64,000 nucleotides of DNA from Rhynchonema sp. JSB1_4 (taxonomy: Eukaryota; Nematoda; Chromadorea; Monhysterida; Xyalidae). The stretch covers positions 44,822-108,821 of the forward strand of contig JASAMV010008508.1 in the NCBI GenBank assembly GCA_030248065.1. The letters run 5' to 3'. The notes below the pieces were generated by a model. It was not told the DNA's origin. It made no database searches and was given only the letters and a program-made list of their open reading frames with translations. This document shows positions 23,733 through 34,950 of the stretch, in pieces. Position numbers and translations under genes: made by a program. The stretch's first letter is position 1. Each line of letters opens with the position of its first letter.

Positions 23733-26700
23733 ATGTTTCTCCTATTGTTGTTTCTCGGGATTCTGGTTTTCCTGTACTTCAACTTCATCTATGTGCCGTT
23801 GCCAGCGGATATCCAGGATCGAATTGCATTACACATAACCATGGCACTCAGCCAAACGTTTCTTCTGCTACCGGTAATAATTTGAGCTGCTGATTTTTGT
23901 CTGCTTCATTTTTTACACCAAATTTCATTCCTATCATTGTTGATTTTCTATATTTTTAGTTTCGTATTCTCGACTACTTCAACTTGTCGCAGTACAAACC
24001 GCTTTGGATGAAACACGTGCGAATGAAAGTGTTTGGAATCGTAAAATTGTGGCTCGGAGGAGGTACAATACCTTACCATTGTTCACGCAATAATTTTTTC
24101 AGTTAGTTTCGAAAATAACGCAAAAGATTCTTGTCTGTTATTTGCATAGGCCCCGACTTCCACAATATCGCTCAATACGACACCATATATGACGGAGTGC
24201 CGGTTCGCGTCTACATTCCGGCGCCAGAACTGCGAACTCCGAATTTGAACGCGTCGATCGTTTGGATGCACGGCGGAGGCTGGGTGATCGGATCGTTGGA
24301 TTCCATCGACAAAACAGTCCAGCGTGCCGTCCACAAAACTGGATGTCCGGCCGTATCAATTGGGTTGGTTGGATGGCGTGACACCGACACAAAATGACAA
24401 TCACACAAATTGACAATCACACAAAATGACAATTACACAAAATGACAATGACACAAATTGACAATCACACAAAATGACAATGACACAAATTGACAATCAC
24501 ACAAAATGACAATTACACAAGTTCACAATTACACAAAATTACAATTGCACAAAATGACAATCACACAAAATGACAATTACACAAAATGACAAGTACATTT
24601 GCATAAGTCGCCATAATCGTACTGACCGCTAAATGTTCACGCAAGCGAGCTAATGAAGGAATCTTTTACACAAAACGAGAGATCCAAGGGGACATAAAGG
24701 CATTCGGCCTCCGTTCTGGTGGTAATTTTTTAGATTCTGAGTTGCAAATTTGCCGGACCCAGATTCGTTCTTTTTTATTTTGCAGTTATTCGAAAGCCCC
24801 TGAGCATCCATTGCCGCGCGCCGTTGACGAATGCGAGCGAGCCGTCATCTATCACCTACAACATGGTGACTTGCTGATGTTTCATCGTCTAGTTATTCAA
24901 ACGATGCTTCAAAAGAGCGATTTTGCCATAAAAATTGACAACACTAACTCGTTTTTTTTCGACAAAAATATATGTTTGATTCCACAGGTGCACACGCATT
25001 GAACGTGGATCCTGGCAGAACGGTGTTGATGGGTGATTCTGCTGGGGGCAATCTAACAGCGGTGGTCGCTTATAGATTGGCAAAGAGGCGCAAGGCTGGA
25101 TTGGGTGTGCCACCGTTGCGGGTACGTCGATTGTGCTGAAATACAATGTTTATACAACTTGTTGATGTTAAACTATGTCCAACACAACGCCCATGTTCGG
25201 TATCAAATTTGGTGCACACGGGTCAGAGCCAGAGTCCATCACATTTTTTGAAGTTGAATCCGCCCAGACAACTGTATTAAGCAGCGTACATGTTGGCCAC
25301 AGTCAATTGGTGGCATCAAATACAAATCTCGGTAGAAATAGGTTTTGTGGGCAAGACAGAGCAGAACCGATCAATGCGTCGGAGAACGCTACGTATAAGC
25401 CCCGTGAAGGCCTATCTGGGACACAATTTGAGATTTCAGAAAAATAGTTTTCCAAATAAGCTCCCACTACAAATTTGCATATGACACATCGCTGAAAATG
25501 ACCACAGATGGGTGCATATTCGGAAAATCATCCGAATCGGGCTTATTCGGCGGGGGGGGGCTTTGGCTTTCTCCGGCAACCGACTTTTTAAACCCGAATC
25601 TGACTTTAATCCAAATGGCAGTTATTGAACCAGTCATCAGTATCGATTTTCAGTCCATCGTGCCCATCTACCCGGTGATCCAATGCGCCGACCTGTGTCT
25701 GCCCTGCTACCAACAGGAGAAGGCCACCTCAATAGGTTTGCTGGCCACCGACGTCATGCACGCATTCCATCTGGCCTATTTCGGCGCGTCGGTCACCCGG
25801 GGCATGTTCGAATCCTTGTCACGCAATGAACATTTAAGTGAGTCTATGGCCAAAGGTTGTTTTATATGGCTGTGTCGTCTGCGAACAACGTTTTTGTTCA
25901 ACAAACTTTTCGAAATTAGTGGCACCTGCAGGTATCTGGATTTGAGCAATGAAGATTTGTCTTGCAATCATATTCAAAAATGCAAAAAGCGTTTGTGACC
26001 GCAAGGCAAGACGAAAGCGGACCGGTTCACAATCACCAAGTTTATGACATCGGCACCGCGCGTTTAGTTTAGTGGTGGAGCTGAAGGAAACTCAATTAAA
26101 TAATACACTAAAATGTCCCAGTTGCTGTTATGCAGCATGTCACAAACAAACCCGGCTTAGAGTAATGTGTATTTCAGGTGATTCCATCAAGTCCCACCCA
26201 ATGTACAAATGGTTGGACAAAAAGTTGCTACCTGAGGCGTGGCAACGGGATGCGCAACAACTGCAGATTTCACCTCAATTACGCGCCAGTGGTAAAGTCG
26301 ACCTTCAGGTTGGCTTGACTCTAGGGCTTAGCGATTGGCAGTGTGTTTCTTGAAGGTTCGTCCTGCATCTAAACCTCTACATAGTGAACAGAACGGAGCC
26401 AATAATTTTGTTTCTTATGTTGAATATTCACTATGCGGAACAGTACGCAAAGGGGACCAACCGCGTAAATTGGCCGTTGTTAGCGGTGCTGCGTGTGCGG
26501 TACACGTGAACCATAAATGAACAAAAGAGACTGCTACCGCCATTCAACACTTCCTTGACCGAGACATAGTCAACAGCTTGCGGTTTTGGCACAACAGTGA
26601 GCAATTGAAGCGAACAATTTTTTACTGGCATTTGGTCAATCTCGTCGATCAGCTAAAATTTGCTTCAAAGAGCCTGTTCAGAAGAAAAAGTGTTCACTAT

Positions 26701-28095
26701 GCCCCATTAGAAATTATTCACCGGAGGTCTATAACACGTAAAAATTCGGGGACAAGCGATTCATTCACATTGTCCGTGTTTATCGTTATGCTGATTGTAA
26801 CCAAAAAGAAACATAATCTGCTCATAGTAAACAAAATCTGCTCGTGCTCATTTCTACCCGCTCCACAACTTTATCACGTTTCGTTCACTTTTTTTATCAA
26901 CACAGCATTGACTGTACTATATTTCGTAAAATGACATTTTGTATCTCAAGCAAGTTTTGCTGGACATAATGGAGCACAAACACCTGAACGACGCTCCAAT
27001 TTTCGTTCAAGTTTGTCTTTTATGAAGCTGGCAGCCAAACTCGAACGATTTGTGACCGACCCCGATTATTCGCCGATATTCGCTGATGATCTGAGCGAGA
27101 CTCCGCCAACATTGGTGATCACGTGTGGATACGATGTGCTCAGGGATGAAGGTACGTGCGGCTGGAGGAGGGGCAAAAGAGAAGAACCTCCCAACTCGTA
27201 TATGCTTATCTGATGCATTGGTAGGTACCAGGGTTATTTCAAAAAAAACAGTGGTTAATTTAAAAAAAAATTTAAACTTTTTTTTGAAGAGCCAGATATT
27301 CTGTTTTTTTAATTAAAAAACACGAGTTTTTCGGAAAAATAAGATCGCCTAATTCTTCCAAAAATGGCCTTTGGCATAAATTTTTGAAATTTTTTTCGAA
27401 GTTGGGTCAAATGTCCCAAAATCGCGCCTGCGGCGCTTAGTTTGACCGCCAATTTGGTACTGGCGATGCCCTTAGTGCACCGCCCCTTTATGAAAGCCGG
27501 TCGGAACCGGCAACCGCAAAAACACATGGGGAAAAGAAAAGGGCACGGCACCTAGGTATAGTGTTGTTTTGTTGTCTTGCAAACTAGGTATTGAGTAACG
27601 AGCGCAGAAAACAAACGGTTGCAAGCAAGTTATGTATATTATATGTACTTCATGAATTGCCACAGTACGAAGATTGGTTCGGTCATGCATACCAATCCCA
27701 GCTCCAGAGGTGTCCACAATCCTGTTCGTCGGCTAAACCAGTCAGTTAAGTAAAGTTCACCGTTGAAACATCACACGTACACATTTACAGGCGTGCTCTA
27801 CGCGAAACGACTGCAATCCGAGGGAGTGGCGACCGAGTGGAAACACTATCCGGAGACCTACCACGGCATCATCACCATGCCGACACCCACCAGCGACCGA
27901 ATTATGGCCGATATCGCTGATTTTGTGAAGCGTACATGCGCCAGCAGCTCGAAGTCGTGCGCCGTTTGCAACAACGAATTTCTCGGTGACGAGAAATTGT
28001 GCAGTTTGTGTCGACCAGCGAGTGACGTGCCGCGGGCATCGTCTGATGATGACAACCGACGCAGCTCGGCCGAATATGAGAAAATTGACTTGTAG
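23733..28095 (+). CDS. Arylacetamide deacetylase-like membrane esterase (hormone-sensitive lipase family) with Cys-rich tail
   Basis: Nine exons: 23733-23873, 23960-24062, 24150-24363, 24786-24865, 24988-25121, 25664-25837, 26178-about 26308, about 27012-27151, 27791-28095. The N-terminus MFLLLLFLGILVFLYFNFIY is a signal anchor followed by VPLPADIQ, as in AADAC (YTPLPDNVE). Catalytic landmarks: oxyanion motif HGGGW, nucleophile motif GDSAGGN, YSKAPEHPLP, the Asp region ITCGYDVLRDEG, and catalytic His in YHG. By family this is an ER-lumenal type II membrane hydrolase of small esters or neutral lipid. About 470 residues against about 400 in vertebrate AADAC: the extra is a C-terminal tail with CAVCNNEF and CSLC, a possible zinc knuckle, then an acidic end. 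The exon 7/8 join has an unresolved phase. The intron after exon 3 carries a tandem repeat. Confidence 0.9.
24386..24600. repeat. Short tandem repeat (about 16-base unit) in an esterase intron
   Basis: About 13 imperfect copies of a unit close to ACACAAAATGACAATC, with variants AATT/AATG and one AAGT. It starts some 20 bases after the donor of the third esterase exon and is followed by unique sequence. It is not a CRISPR: there are no spacers and the host is an animal. Confidence 0.85.
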
Positions 28096-29969
28096 TAGGC
28101 AGCGATTCGGTTGTTGAATGTAGCGATCACATTTTCAGCTGTATGTACATACGTGCGTTAGTAGATGGATTATAACGATTTACGGCCCTGGGCATGACAA
28201 AATTTCGAACTGCAAATGGTTTCAGCGTGGGCCATGTACACTTTTCTTCAATTGAAGTTTACGAAGACAACGTTGCGTTGCTGCAAGTAAAATATACGTT
28301 GGTGAGAACACACCCAGAGACTGCAGAGCACGAACGAGTTTTCCAAGACCAATGGGTTCGTTGGTGGGTTATGGTTATGCATAACCACTGTGGGTAATAC
28401 ACCACACACAATACTGATATGTATGTAGGTATGTTGTAGCGTTCCAAATTGTTCAAATTCCCGATTTATATCCGCATCAATAAAGTTTTTTCTTCCCAAT
28501 AAACAACCACTGAACTTCACCGCTGTTCGCGATGAAACAAGAATAGTGTTCGAACGAGATCTCGCTCTCGTATCTCGATCTCGAAGTGTTTTTTTGGATT
28601 CGAGATCTCGATCTCGAATGTAAAAATGTTCGATATATCGATCTCGTCTCGATCTCGAAAAAAGTGATTCGAGATCACGACAAGGAAATTTCGAGATCAA
28701 AGATGTACCGGTGTTTGATTTTCCGTTAGCATCGTTCTGAATTCTTGAATTATCACGCCTATGCATCACATGAGGGTCACCGAAACCTGTTTCAATAAGT
28801 TTCTCTCAGCTGGCCATTTATTTTAATCGTGCACAACACTGTTAGCGCAGACGATTGTGCACGGAGTGACTTTCCTTCCGTTTCTTTTTAAACATGCGCC
28901 TAAAATATAGACAAACAGTGACGGGGACAGGTCGAGGTCGATTAGCATTTTCATTCGTTAGAAGTTCGATTACGGCCTAGGAGCATGTCTGGGCTACCAC
29001 AAACCTTGGGTTGGTACCAACGCACAGTTCTGCGCACTGACTCGCGCAGCAACCGATAATTACAGCAGATTAGGCACTTTAAAATGACCGTTGTGCGTAG
29101 CCACGCTTGCCTGTTAAGTCAAAGGTCTCGTGGTCCAATTAACTGCTGTGTGAAACTCAGTAATCTTCAACAAAGTCCAAACCACGAAAAAAATAGAAAA
29201 ATGAAAAAATCTCGAAATCTCGATCTCGATAAGGAATCTCGATCTCGGTCTCGATAAAAGATCTCGTTCGAAAAACAGGCACATTCATAATTGCTCATCA
29301 AACGACATGCAAAATTCAGCAGCGTACAGCAACATTTTTGGTTATATCCGAAGACAAAAGATTGTTTCTGGGGTAGCAGAATGGTTCTCGTTTTGACCAA
29401 ATAAAATGGCTACGTATAGCAGCCAACCAGCAGAAAGAGGCCAAAACAATAATCGTAATGGCTTCATATAAGCTTGCCGACGGCCATAATGAGTCTCAAC
29501 AGTGATTAGACAAAAGCAAAAACAGAACTTTCATCCAGGTTATACGATATGCAGCAGCTGTTGAGCTCGAACGAAACAGGATATCTGGGACCAAAGGTGA
29601 ACCACCAGCCTTTCGTGCTGTTTCGCTGTGTGTTCATTGAACGTATTGGGTGCTTTATTCATAGCCCCGCTTGTTGCTTGTTGTGTGGTGGTTTATGGTG
29701 CACCAGTACCCAAGACAAGAAACTGTTTTTGGGCACAGAGTTTTTGTGCTTTCGGTTGTCGATCCCACCTGTGACCTACATAAATGTGGTTTGCGAAGGT
29801 CCGATTACAGGCTGTTTTATGCAATAAATAAGCCAAATGTTACACAAACGTTTTTGTTGCAGCAGAAACTCATTCTTGTTGCGCACGGCTGGCTTGAGCA
29901 AAGTTTTAAATTCGTTTCACGATGATTGCCGTCGACACGTAGCCAGGACTGCGCCGACCCAAAGTGAAC
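28096..29969. other. Intergenic region with GATCTC-type simple repeats
   Basis: Blocks of GATCTCGATCTCG and its variants lie at 28550-28705 and 29205-29270, in opposite predominant phases, so frames across them read as RDRD repeats. No gene was recognised. Sequence upstream of 29970 should include the stomatin promoter. Confidence 0.55.
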
Positions 29970-32900
29970 ATGCCGCCAGCACCGGTGGGCGAAAGTGCCG
30001 CCGTTCAGATCAACGGAAAAAGTACGACGCAAAAAATAATCGACGTTTTTTCATTTCTTTCATTCTGACTTTCTCTGTAAATTAACAAGGTGGTAGTCTT
30101 ACCACGCTGATAAATGCAGCAGTCAGCGCTGTAGAATTTTCGTTTTCACCGTAGGGAGAACGCTGTATACGAAAAAACTGCTGGAAAACTGCTCAAGCTT
30201 TCTCATTACTGTTCATGATGCCTTAGTGACTACCGTGACGCTTCTGAATTGCATTTATCGTCCAATTATTCTCCTCCACACAGACGCACCTGTCAGCGAC
30301 GGTCAACAAGCGGCAATATGGTTGCTGGTGGTCGGATCCCTTCTATTGGCCATCGTCACATTCCCGTTGTCGGCGTTTGTTTGCATAAAGGTCCGTATGG
30401 TTGGTATGTATAGCTACCGTATGCCCTGGGTCATTTGCAAACCATTGAGAATCAGGGTTTTTTCAACAGCCATCAACCACTCTTGAAAGCAGCACTTTTT
30501 GATGTCCGGCCTGATATTCAAGCTCCTACCCACTCTCATAACGCATCTTTCAGAACAATTGGTTCCAACCTTCTTTGCTTCTTCATTGCTTCCAAACTCT
30601 AGCCCATGCAATTTTTTGTGCATTTTTTTATAATTCACTGATGTTTTTTCAATTCATTCTCAGAGCGTGATGGAGTACGAGCGCGCTGTTGTGTTTCGAC
30701 TCGGTCGTTTGGTCGGTGGAGGGGCCAGGGGTCCAGGTATATATACCGGAGAATGCCAAATAAGCACCCCCCCCCGAATAACTCACCAATGGGCCCTTAT
30801 TCGAAAGAATTTCCCGAACAAACCCCATCTTTGGTCATTTTCAGCAATGTTTCATATGCTAACACATAGTGGGGCCTATTTGGGAAATTACTTTTTTTTG
30901 AAATCTCAAAGCCCCCAGGGGATTTAATTGGCATTCTCCGGTACAACCTAACATTATTATGTATGTATGTATAGTCCGACAACAACTAACGTAGAATTTA
31001 TGGCAGTGAAACTGCCTGATCCGTAAAGCGGAAAACGTGCGCGCTCGCTTCAGACATGAAAATTGGAATGGTTTGACTGGGGTTACGGTATAGTAAATTT
31101 CCAAATTCGCTGCCGCACAGTAAAGCACGCCCCATAGTTAACGTCAGGTTCTAAACCCGAAAGTCAAAGTCTGAAACATTCGGACAGGCAACACACACGC
31201 AGCTTGCCAGCCAGCCAGGCAGCTGCGCGCAATGTTTCAGAACCGCGCATGGTTAGCGTTCGTGTTTATAACTTGACATTACTATGGGGCGTATTTTACT
31301 GCGCGGCAGCGAATTTGGAAATTTACTATAGCAAGCAAAAAAACGCGAGAGGAAGACAGAGAAAAAGAAGTGGCCAAAGCATGAATTTTTCTGCATAACG
31401 ACACAAACGAAGGCAATCATATGAAGTGGCTACCAGCCAAAAATTAAAAAAAACTTTTTGAAGGCACCGAAGCGTTGAATAAGCCGAGTCTGAAAGTAAA
31501 GAAGAAAACAGAAAAGAAAAAGAAAAAAATGTCTGCGAACTTCCGGTCTAAAACCTGGCAAGCTTATCACTGGATTTTCCGCTTTACCAATCAGGCGGTG
31601 TGGCTGCCATAAATTCTGCGTTAGCTGTTGCTGGACTATAGGAGTTCGTGTAGGTTTCATACGGCTCCATGTGGACATATGATGTAGCAAGATGGTCACA
31701 AAAACTGCAGGCATGTTCTTCATTCTGCCGTGCATCGACGAATTCATCAAGGTCGATCTGCGCACCGTCTCAATGGACGTGCCCCCTCAAGAAGTACACT
31801 CAGACATTTTCATGCACCTGAAAAATTAGGCATTTATTGGTCTGACACCATTTTACAGATTTTGACGCGCGATTCAGTGACGGTCAGCGTGGACGCTGTC
31901 GTGTTCTATCGTATCAGCGAGCCCGTCTGGTCACAGGTATGCCTTATATTTCTTGGAAAGTTCCATTATGGATTTTGTGCACTGCGTGTTTGTTTCGTGG
32001 CTCCCGTTTCGATCCGTTTCACGGACGCGGGCGATGCATCAGGTCATCGTCAGTGCGAATGCATCAGATGGCCACGTGATCGCAGGTTTACACACACGAG
32101 CTATACTAGCTGGTTTTGTGACAAAATCGTGTTTTCCCAAACCGTTTCAATCACAGACCAACGTTGAGAACGTGCACATGAGCACGCGATTGTTGGCACA
32201 GACCACATTGCGCAACATGTTGGGTGTGAGGGATTTGTATGAGATATTGACACAGCGGGATCTGATCGTTGCTTCCATGCAGGTTGAATAAATTTCAAAC
32301 CGAATACTTGCACAAAACAACAAAAGATTTTGATTGTGCTAAAATTGCAGACGATTCTTGACCAAGTCACCGAGAACTGGGGCATCAAAGTCGAACGCGT
32401 GGAAATGTTTGTTTTTATGGTTTTCTTCAACAGTATATGTATAGATCGCTTAACGCTAAACAAATTTTGCACTGCCATTTGCAGCAAAGACGTTCGAATC
32501 CCCGTGAATCTGCAGCGTTCAATGGCCGCCGAAGCTGAAGCTCAACGTGAAGCCAAAGGAAAGGTGTGGTGCAACGGTTAATCCCACTCACATGGTGGTC
32601 TGGGCTTTAGCTTTGTTCTGACTTCAGACCAAAACCTTAAACCAAAATCTAGACTACTTTAAATGAATCTATGTACTTGCTGCAGGTCGTTGCAGCCGAA
32701 GGTGAGCTGAAGGCGAGTCAAGCCCTGAGAGACGCAGCAGATGTGATCGCACAGGAGCCATCGGCGCTGCAACTGCGCTACCTGCAGACTTTGAGCTTGA
32801 TATCGTCGGACAAGAATCAGGTATATCTTTTTCACTGCCCAATAATTCCAGACTTGGTCTTTCGTTGGCATTCGTCATGGCACAAACTCGTGATGTCACA

Positions 32901-33126
32901 TTTTATCTGTTGCCAAAATCGCTCAACCGAGCGGCATGAGACCTGACACACACACCCACCGTGAAACATCATGGGTGCTTGGTTGGGCGCACACAGTTTG
33001 AGCGCAACATGTCGTCGACCAATTATAGTTCCAACTTCAATATTGTTTTATGTGTATATTTTGTTTCAGACCATCGTTTTCCCGCTGCCCATGAAGCTGG
33101 TCAACAAAATGTTCGACATGAAGTGA
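29970..33126 (+). CDS. Stomatin (SPFH/band 7 membrane protein)
   Basis: Ten exons join in phase: 29970-30021, 30284-30390, 30664-30736, 31711-31793, 31859-31936, 32157-32282, 32351-32406, 32485-32563, 32686-32820, 33070-33126; about 283 residues, the usual stomatin length. A short hydrophilic N-terminus is followed by the hairpin membrane segment ([19 protein letters not shown]) and [13 protein letters not shown]. Then come the SPFH domain ([45 protein letters not shown]), the coiled region GIKVERVE ... [19 protein letters not shown], and the C-terminal LQLRYLQTL and IVFPLP motifs. Stomatins oligomerise on the inner face of the plasma membrane and regulate channels such as the DEG/ENaC type. 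Intron 3 (30737-31710) contains two mobile elements, one with a nested third. Confidence 0.96.
30744..30943. mobile_element. 200-bp MITE in stomatin intron 3
   Basis: The termini TACCGGAGAATGCCAA and TTGGCATTCTCCGGTA are perfect 16-base inverted repeats. The interior has no coding capacity. It starts only seven bases after the donor splice site at 30737, without disturbing the GTATAT donor. Confidence 0.85.
30970..31640. mobile_element. MITE family with TATAGTCC ends (671 bp) in stomatin intron 3, carrying a nested element
   Basis: The ends TATAGTCCGACAACAACTAA and TTAGCTGTTGCTGGACTATA are imperfect inverted repeats extending about 37 bases, to the ATTTATGGCAG segment. The same family occurs at 59555-59776. 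A TA duplication is likely, as in Tc1/mariner-type elements. A second inverted-repeat element occupies 31089-31330. Confidence 0.85.
31089..31330. mobile_element. Nested 242-bp inverted-repeat element
   Basis: The ends TATAGTAAATTTCCAAATTC and GAATTTGGAAATTTACTATA are perfect 20-base complements, and the match goes on through GCTGCCGC and further to the ATGGGGCGT region. It lies inside the larger element, so it inserted later. Confidence 0.85.
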
Positions 33127-33416
33127 TAAAGTTCATATCCCATAAACTCCTTTCAAAGGACTGTCCTGCAGTAAATGTTGCGGAATGCTCTCTGCGTATA
33201 ATATGAACATTTATGTAATCTCTAATCCGCCTCTTTTTATTTTCACCGTCACTCCCTGTCCTGGACTGGTCAGATTTGAGCCACATTGTGCGTTTTTTAT
33301 CCTATAACAATAAAATGTAAGCATCGTCATAATCCTCATTGTTATAAGGCATCGAAGTCTGAAGATTTAATTCGTTGGGAAAGCCGCACAGCATCATGTA
33401 GATAACACACAACTTT
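33127..33416. terminator. Stomatin 3' region
   Basis: An AATAAA polyadenylation signal lies at about 33309 within AACAATAAAATG, some 185 bases after the stop codon. Nothing else was recognised. Confidence 0.5.
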
Positions 33417-34277
33417 GGGTGATATTTTCGAAACGGTGTAAAGGTCAGTTGGGTGTAAAGGTCGGTGGAAAGCTCGGTCGACAGCTCAGTGTGATAGACC
33501 TCGGTGTAAACTCACGTTAAAGGGGGCCTTTCGCATTTCAAACAGCCTTTAAACTTTGCACGCACTTGAATATTGTTCAGGGCGTTATTAAACTCTCACT
33601 GCGTTATCAATCTGCAGCATGCAACCAGGAGATGCACTTTAAGAACAACATCCGGGAACAAAGTGTGCCGCGGACCAGCCCAATTTATACCTGCGCATTC
33701 AGGCAAACTGCTTGATCAAAAAGGTGTCAAGGCGAATGAATGTTTCGCATGAAACGTGCAACACCACTAACTATGGAATTTCGCTTTTCTTTATATTTCG
33801 AATTTCAACGAATTGTTCCAGCGCGACAAGCAGACCTTGAAACATTTAGCAGCCACGCATGAACAATTCGTTGCAATTCGAAATAAAAAGAAAAGCGAAA
33901 TTCAATAGTGAGGCAGGGGCAGATATCGTGCGAAACATTCTGCGCCTTGACCGCCCTTGTCATCAGGCGAGTTGCCTGAATGCGCAGGTAGAAATTGGGC
34001 TGGTCCACATTTGATTTTGTTCGCGGATGTTCCTCTTGAAGGGCATCTCCTGGCCGCATGCTGAACGTTAGACCTCCGGTGTGTTTGACTTTTATGACGC
34101 ATTGACCGCTGTCTAAACACATGCGAAGTTTGAAGGAGGTTTGAAATGCGAAAGGCCCCCTTTAATAACAGGCAATGTTTCACGTTTACACCGAGCTACG
34201 CCGACCGAGCTTTCGACCGAAATTTACACCGACCTTTACGCCCAACTGGCCTTTACACCGTTTCGAAAATTCCACCC
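33417..34277. mobile_element. Foldback element, GGGTGATATTTTCGAAACGG ends (861 bp)
   Basis: The left half (33417 to about 33840) is the imperfect reverse complement of the right half (about 33860-34277) over nearly its full length. Outer ends: GGGTGATATTTTCGAAACGG and CCGTTTCGAAAATTCCACCC. Subterminal arrays of GGTGTAAAGGTC-like units follow, then AAAGGGGGCCTTTCGCATTT against AAATGCGAAAGGCCCCCTTT. It could fold into one long hairpin. A relative lies at 44431-45039. Confidence 0.88.
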
Positions 34278-34950
34278 TTTGACACCGTTGGCGCTGTTTG
34301 TGAAGTTAATAATGCGATAAAACGGTACGTGTTTCACAGAAGTCGATAAAACTAATTTTACTTGCAAATCCCGTCTGACCGCTAGCATCCTTGTTTCAGT
34401 GTGAGGGATACATAGCTCGGCAAATTAAGAATGTTGTTCCTTGCTCGGTCAGTCGGTCCAAGCAAACCGAATTAACACCATTATTCAAAAAATGTATTCT
34501 TCCCTAATTTCTTTATCTTTGCTGGAACAACTGGACATTTTCTGGGGCTTATTGTTCATTGGTACCATTCCAATGAAGACGTGCAGATCGCTTGATATTC
34601 AAAAGTGCTAATTAGCTGTGGCGTTGCACCTGGCCAACCAGTACCAGGCACTGGCGCAGTGCACATTATTTAGCAATAGCTGCTGCGTACATGGTATATG
34701 TGAGGAAATACTAATCATGAATACAGCTCGACCGACAAGATGATTGAATCTAGCTAATGCTAGTAGCTGAATATTAATTAATCCCAAAGCGCGGCTCGCT
34801 TATGCACTTTTTATGGTCCTGCCCTGGAGCAATCTAAGCAAACGAACGGACCCTTACAGGCTCGCCACAGTGCAACCTCGCGACAGCAGCAGTGCACCAA
34901 GAACTCTACAGTCAGTGTAGGTGTTTAACACCGTACAGATCTGAATCAAA
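34278..34950. other. Upstream region of the GPCR gene
   Basis: No coding sequence recognised. It should contain the promoter and 5' UTR of the receptor gene that starts at 34951, but I cannot name a core element. Confidence 0.4.

Noticed and set aside
24386..24600. Regular 16-base direct repeats, CRISPR-like at first sight
   Set aside because: The units abut without spacers, vary among themselves, and lie in an intron of an animal gene. It is a tandem repeat.
28248..28769. Long minus-strand frame with RDRD repeats, resembling an SR-type splicing protein
   Set aside because: It is a translation of GATCTC simple repeats, with no RNA-binding domain and no supporting exons.
29041..29160. Possible tRNA-like fold near 29.1 kb
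   Set aside because: No B-box (GGTTCGANNCC) or acceptor stem could be found, so no tRNA is called.
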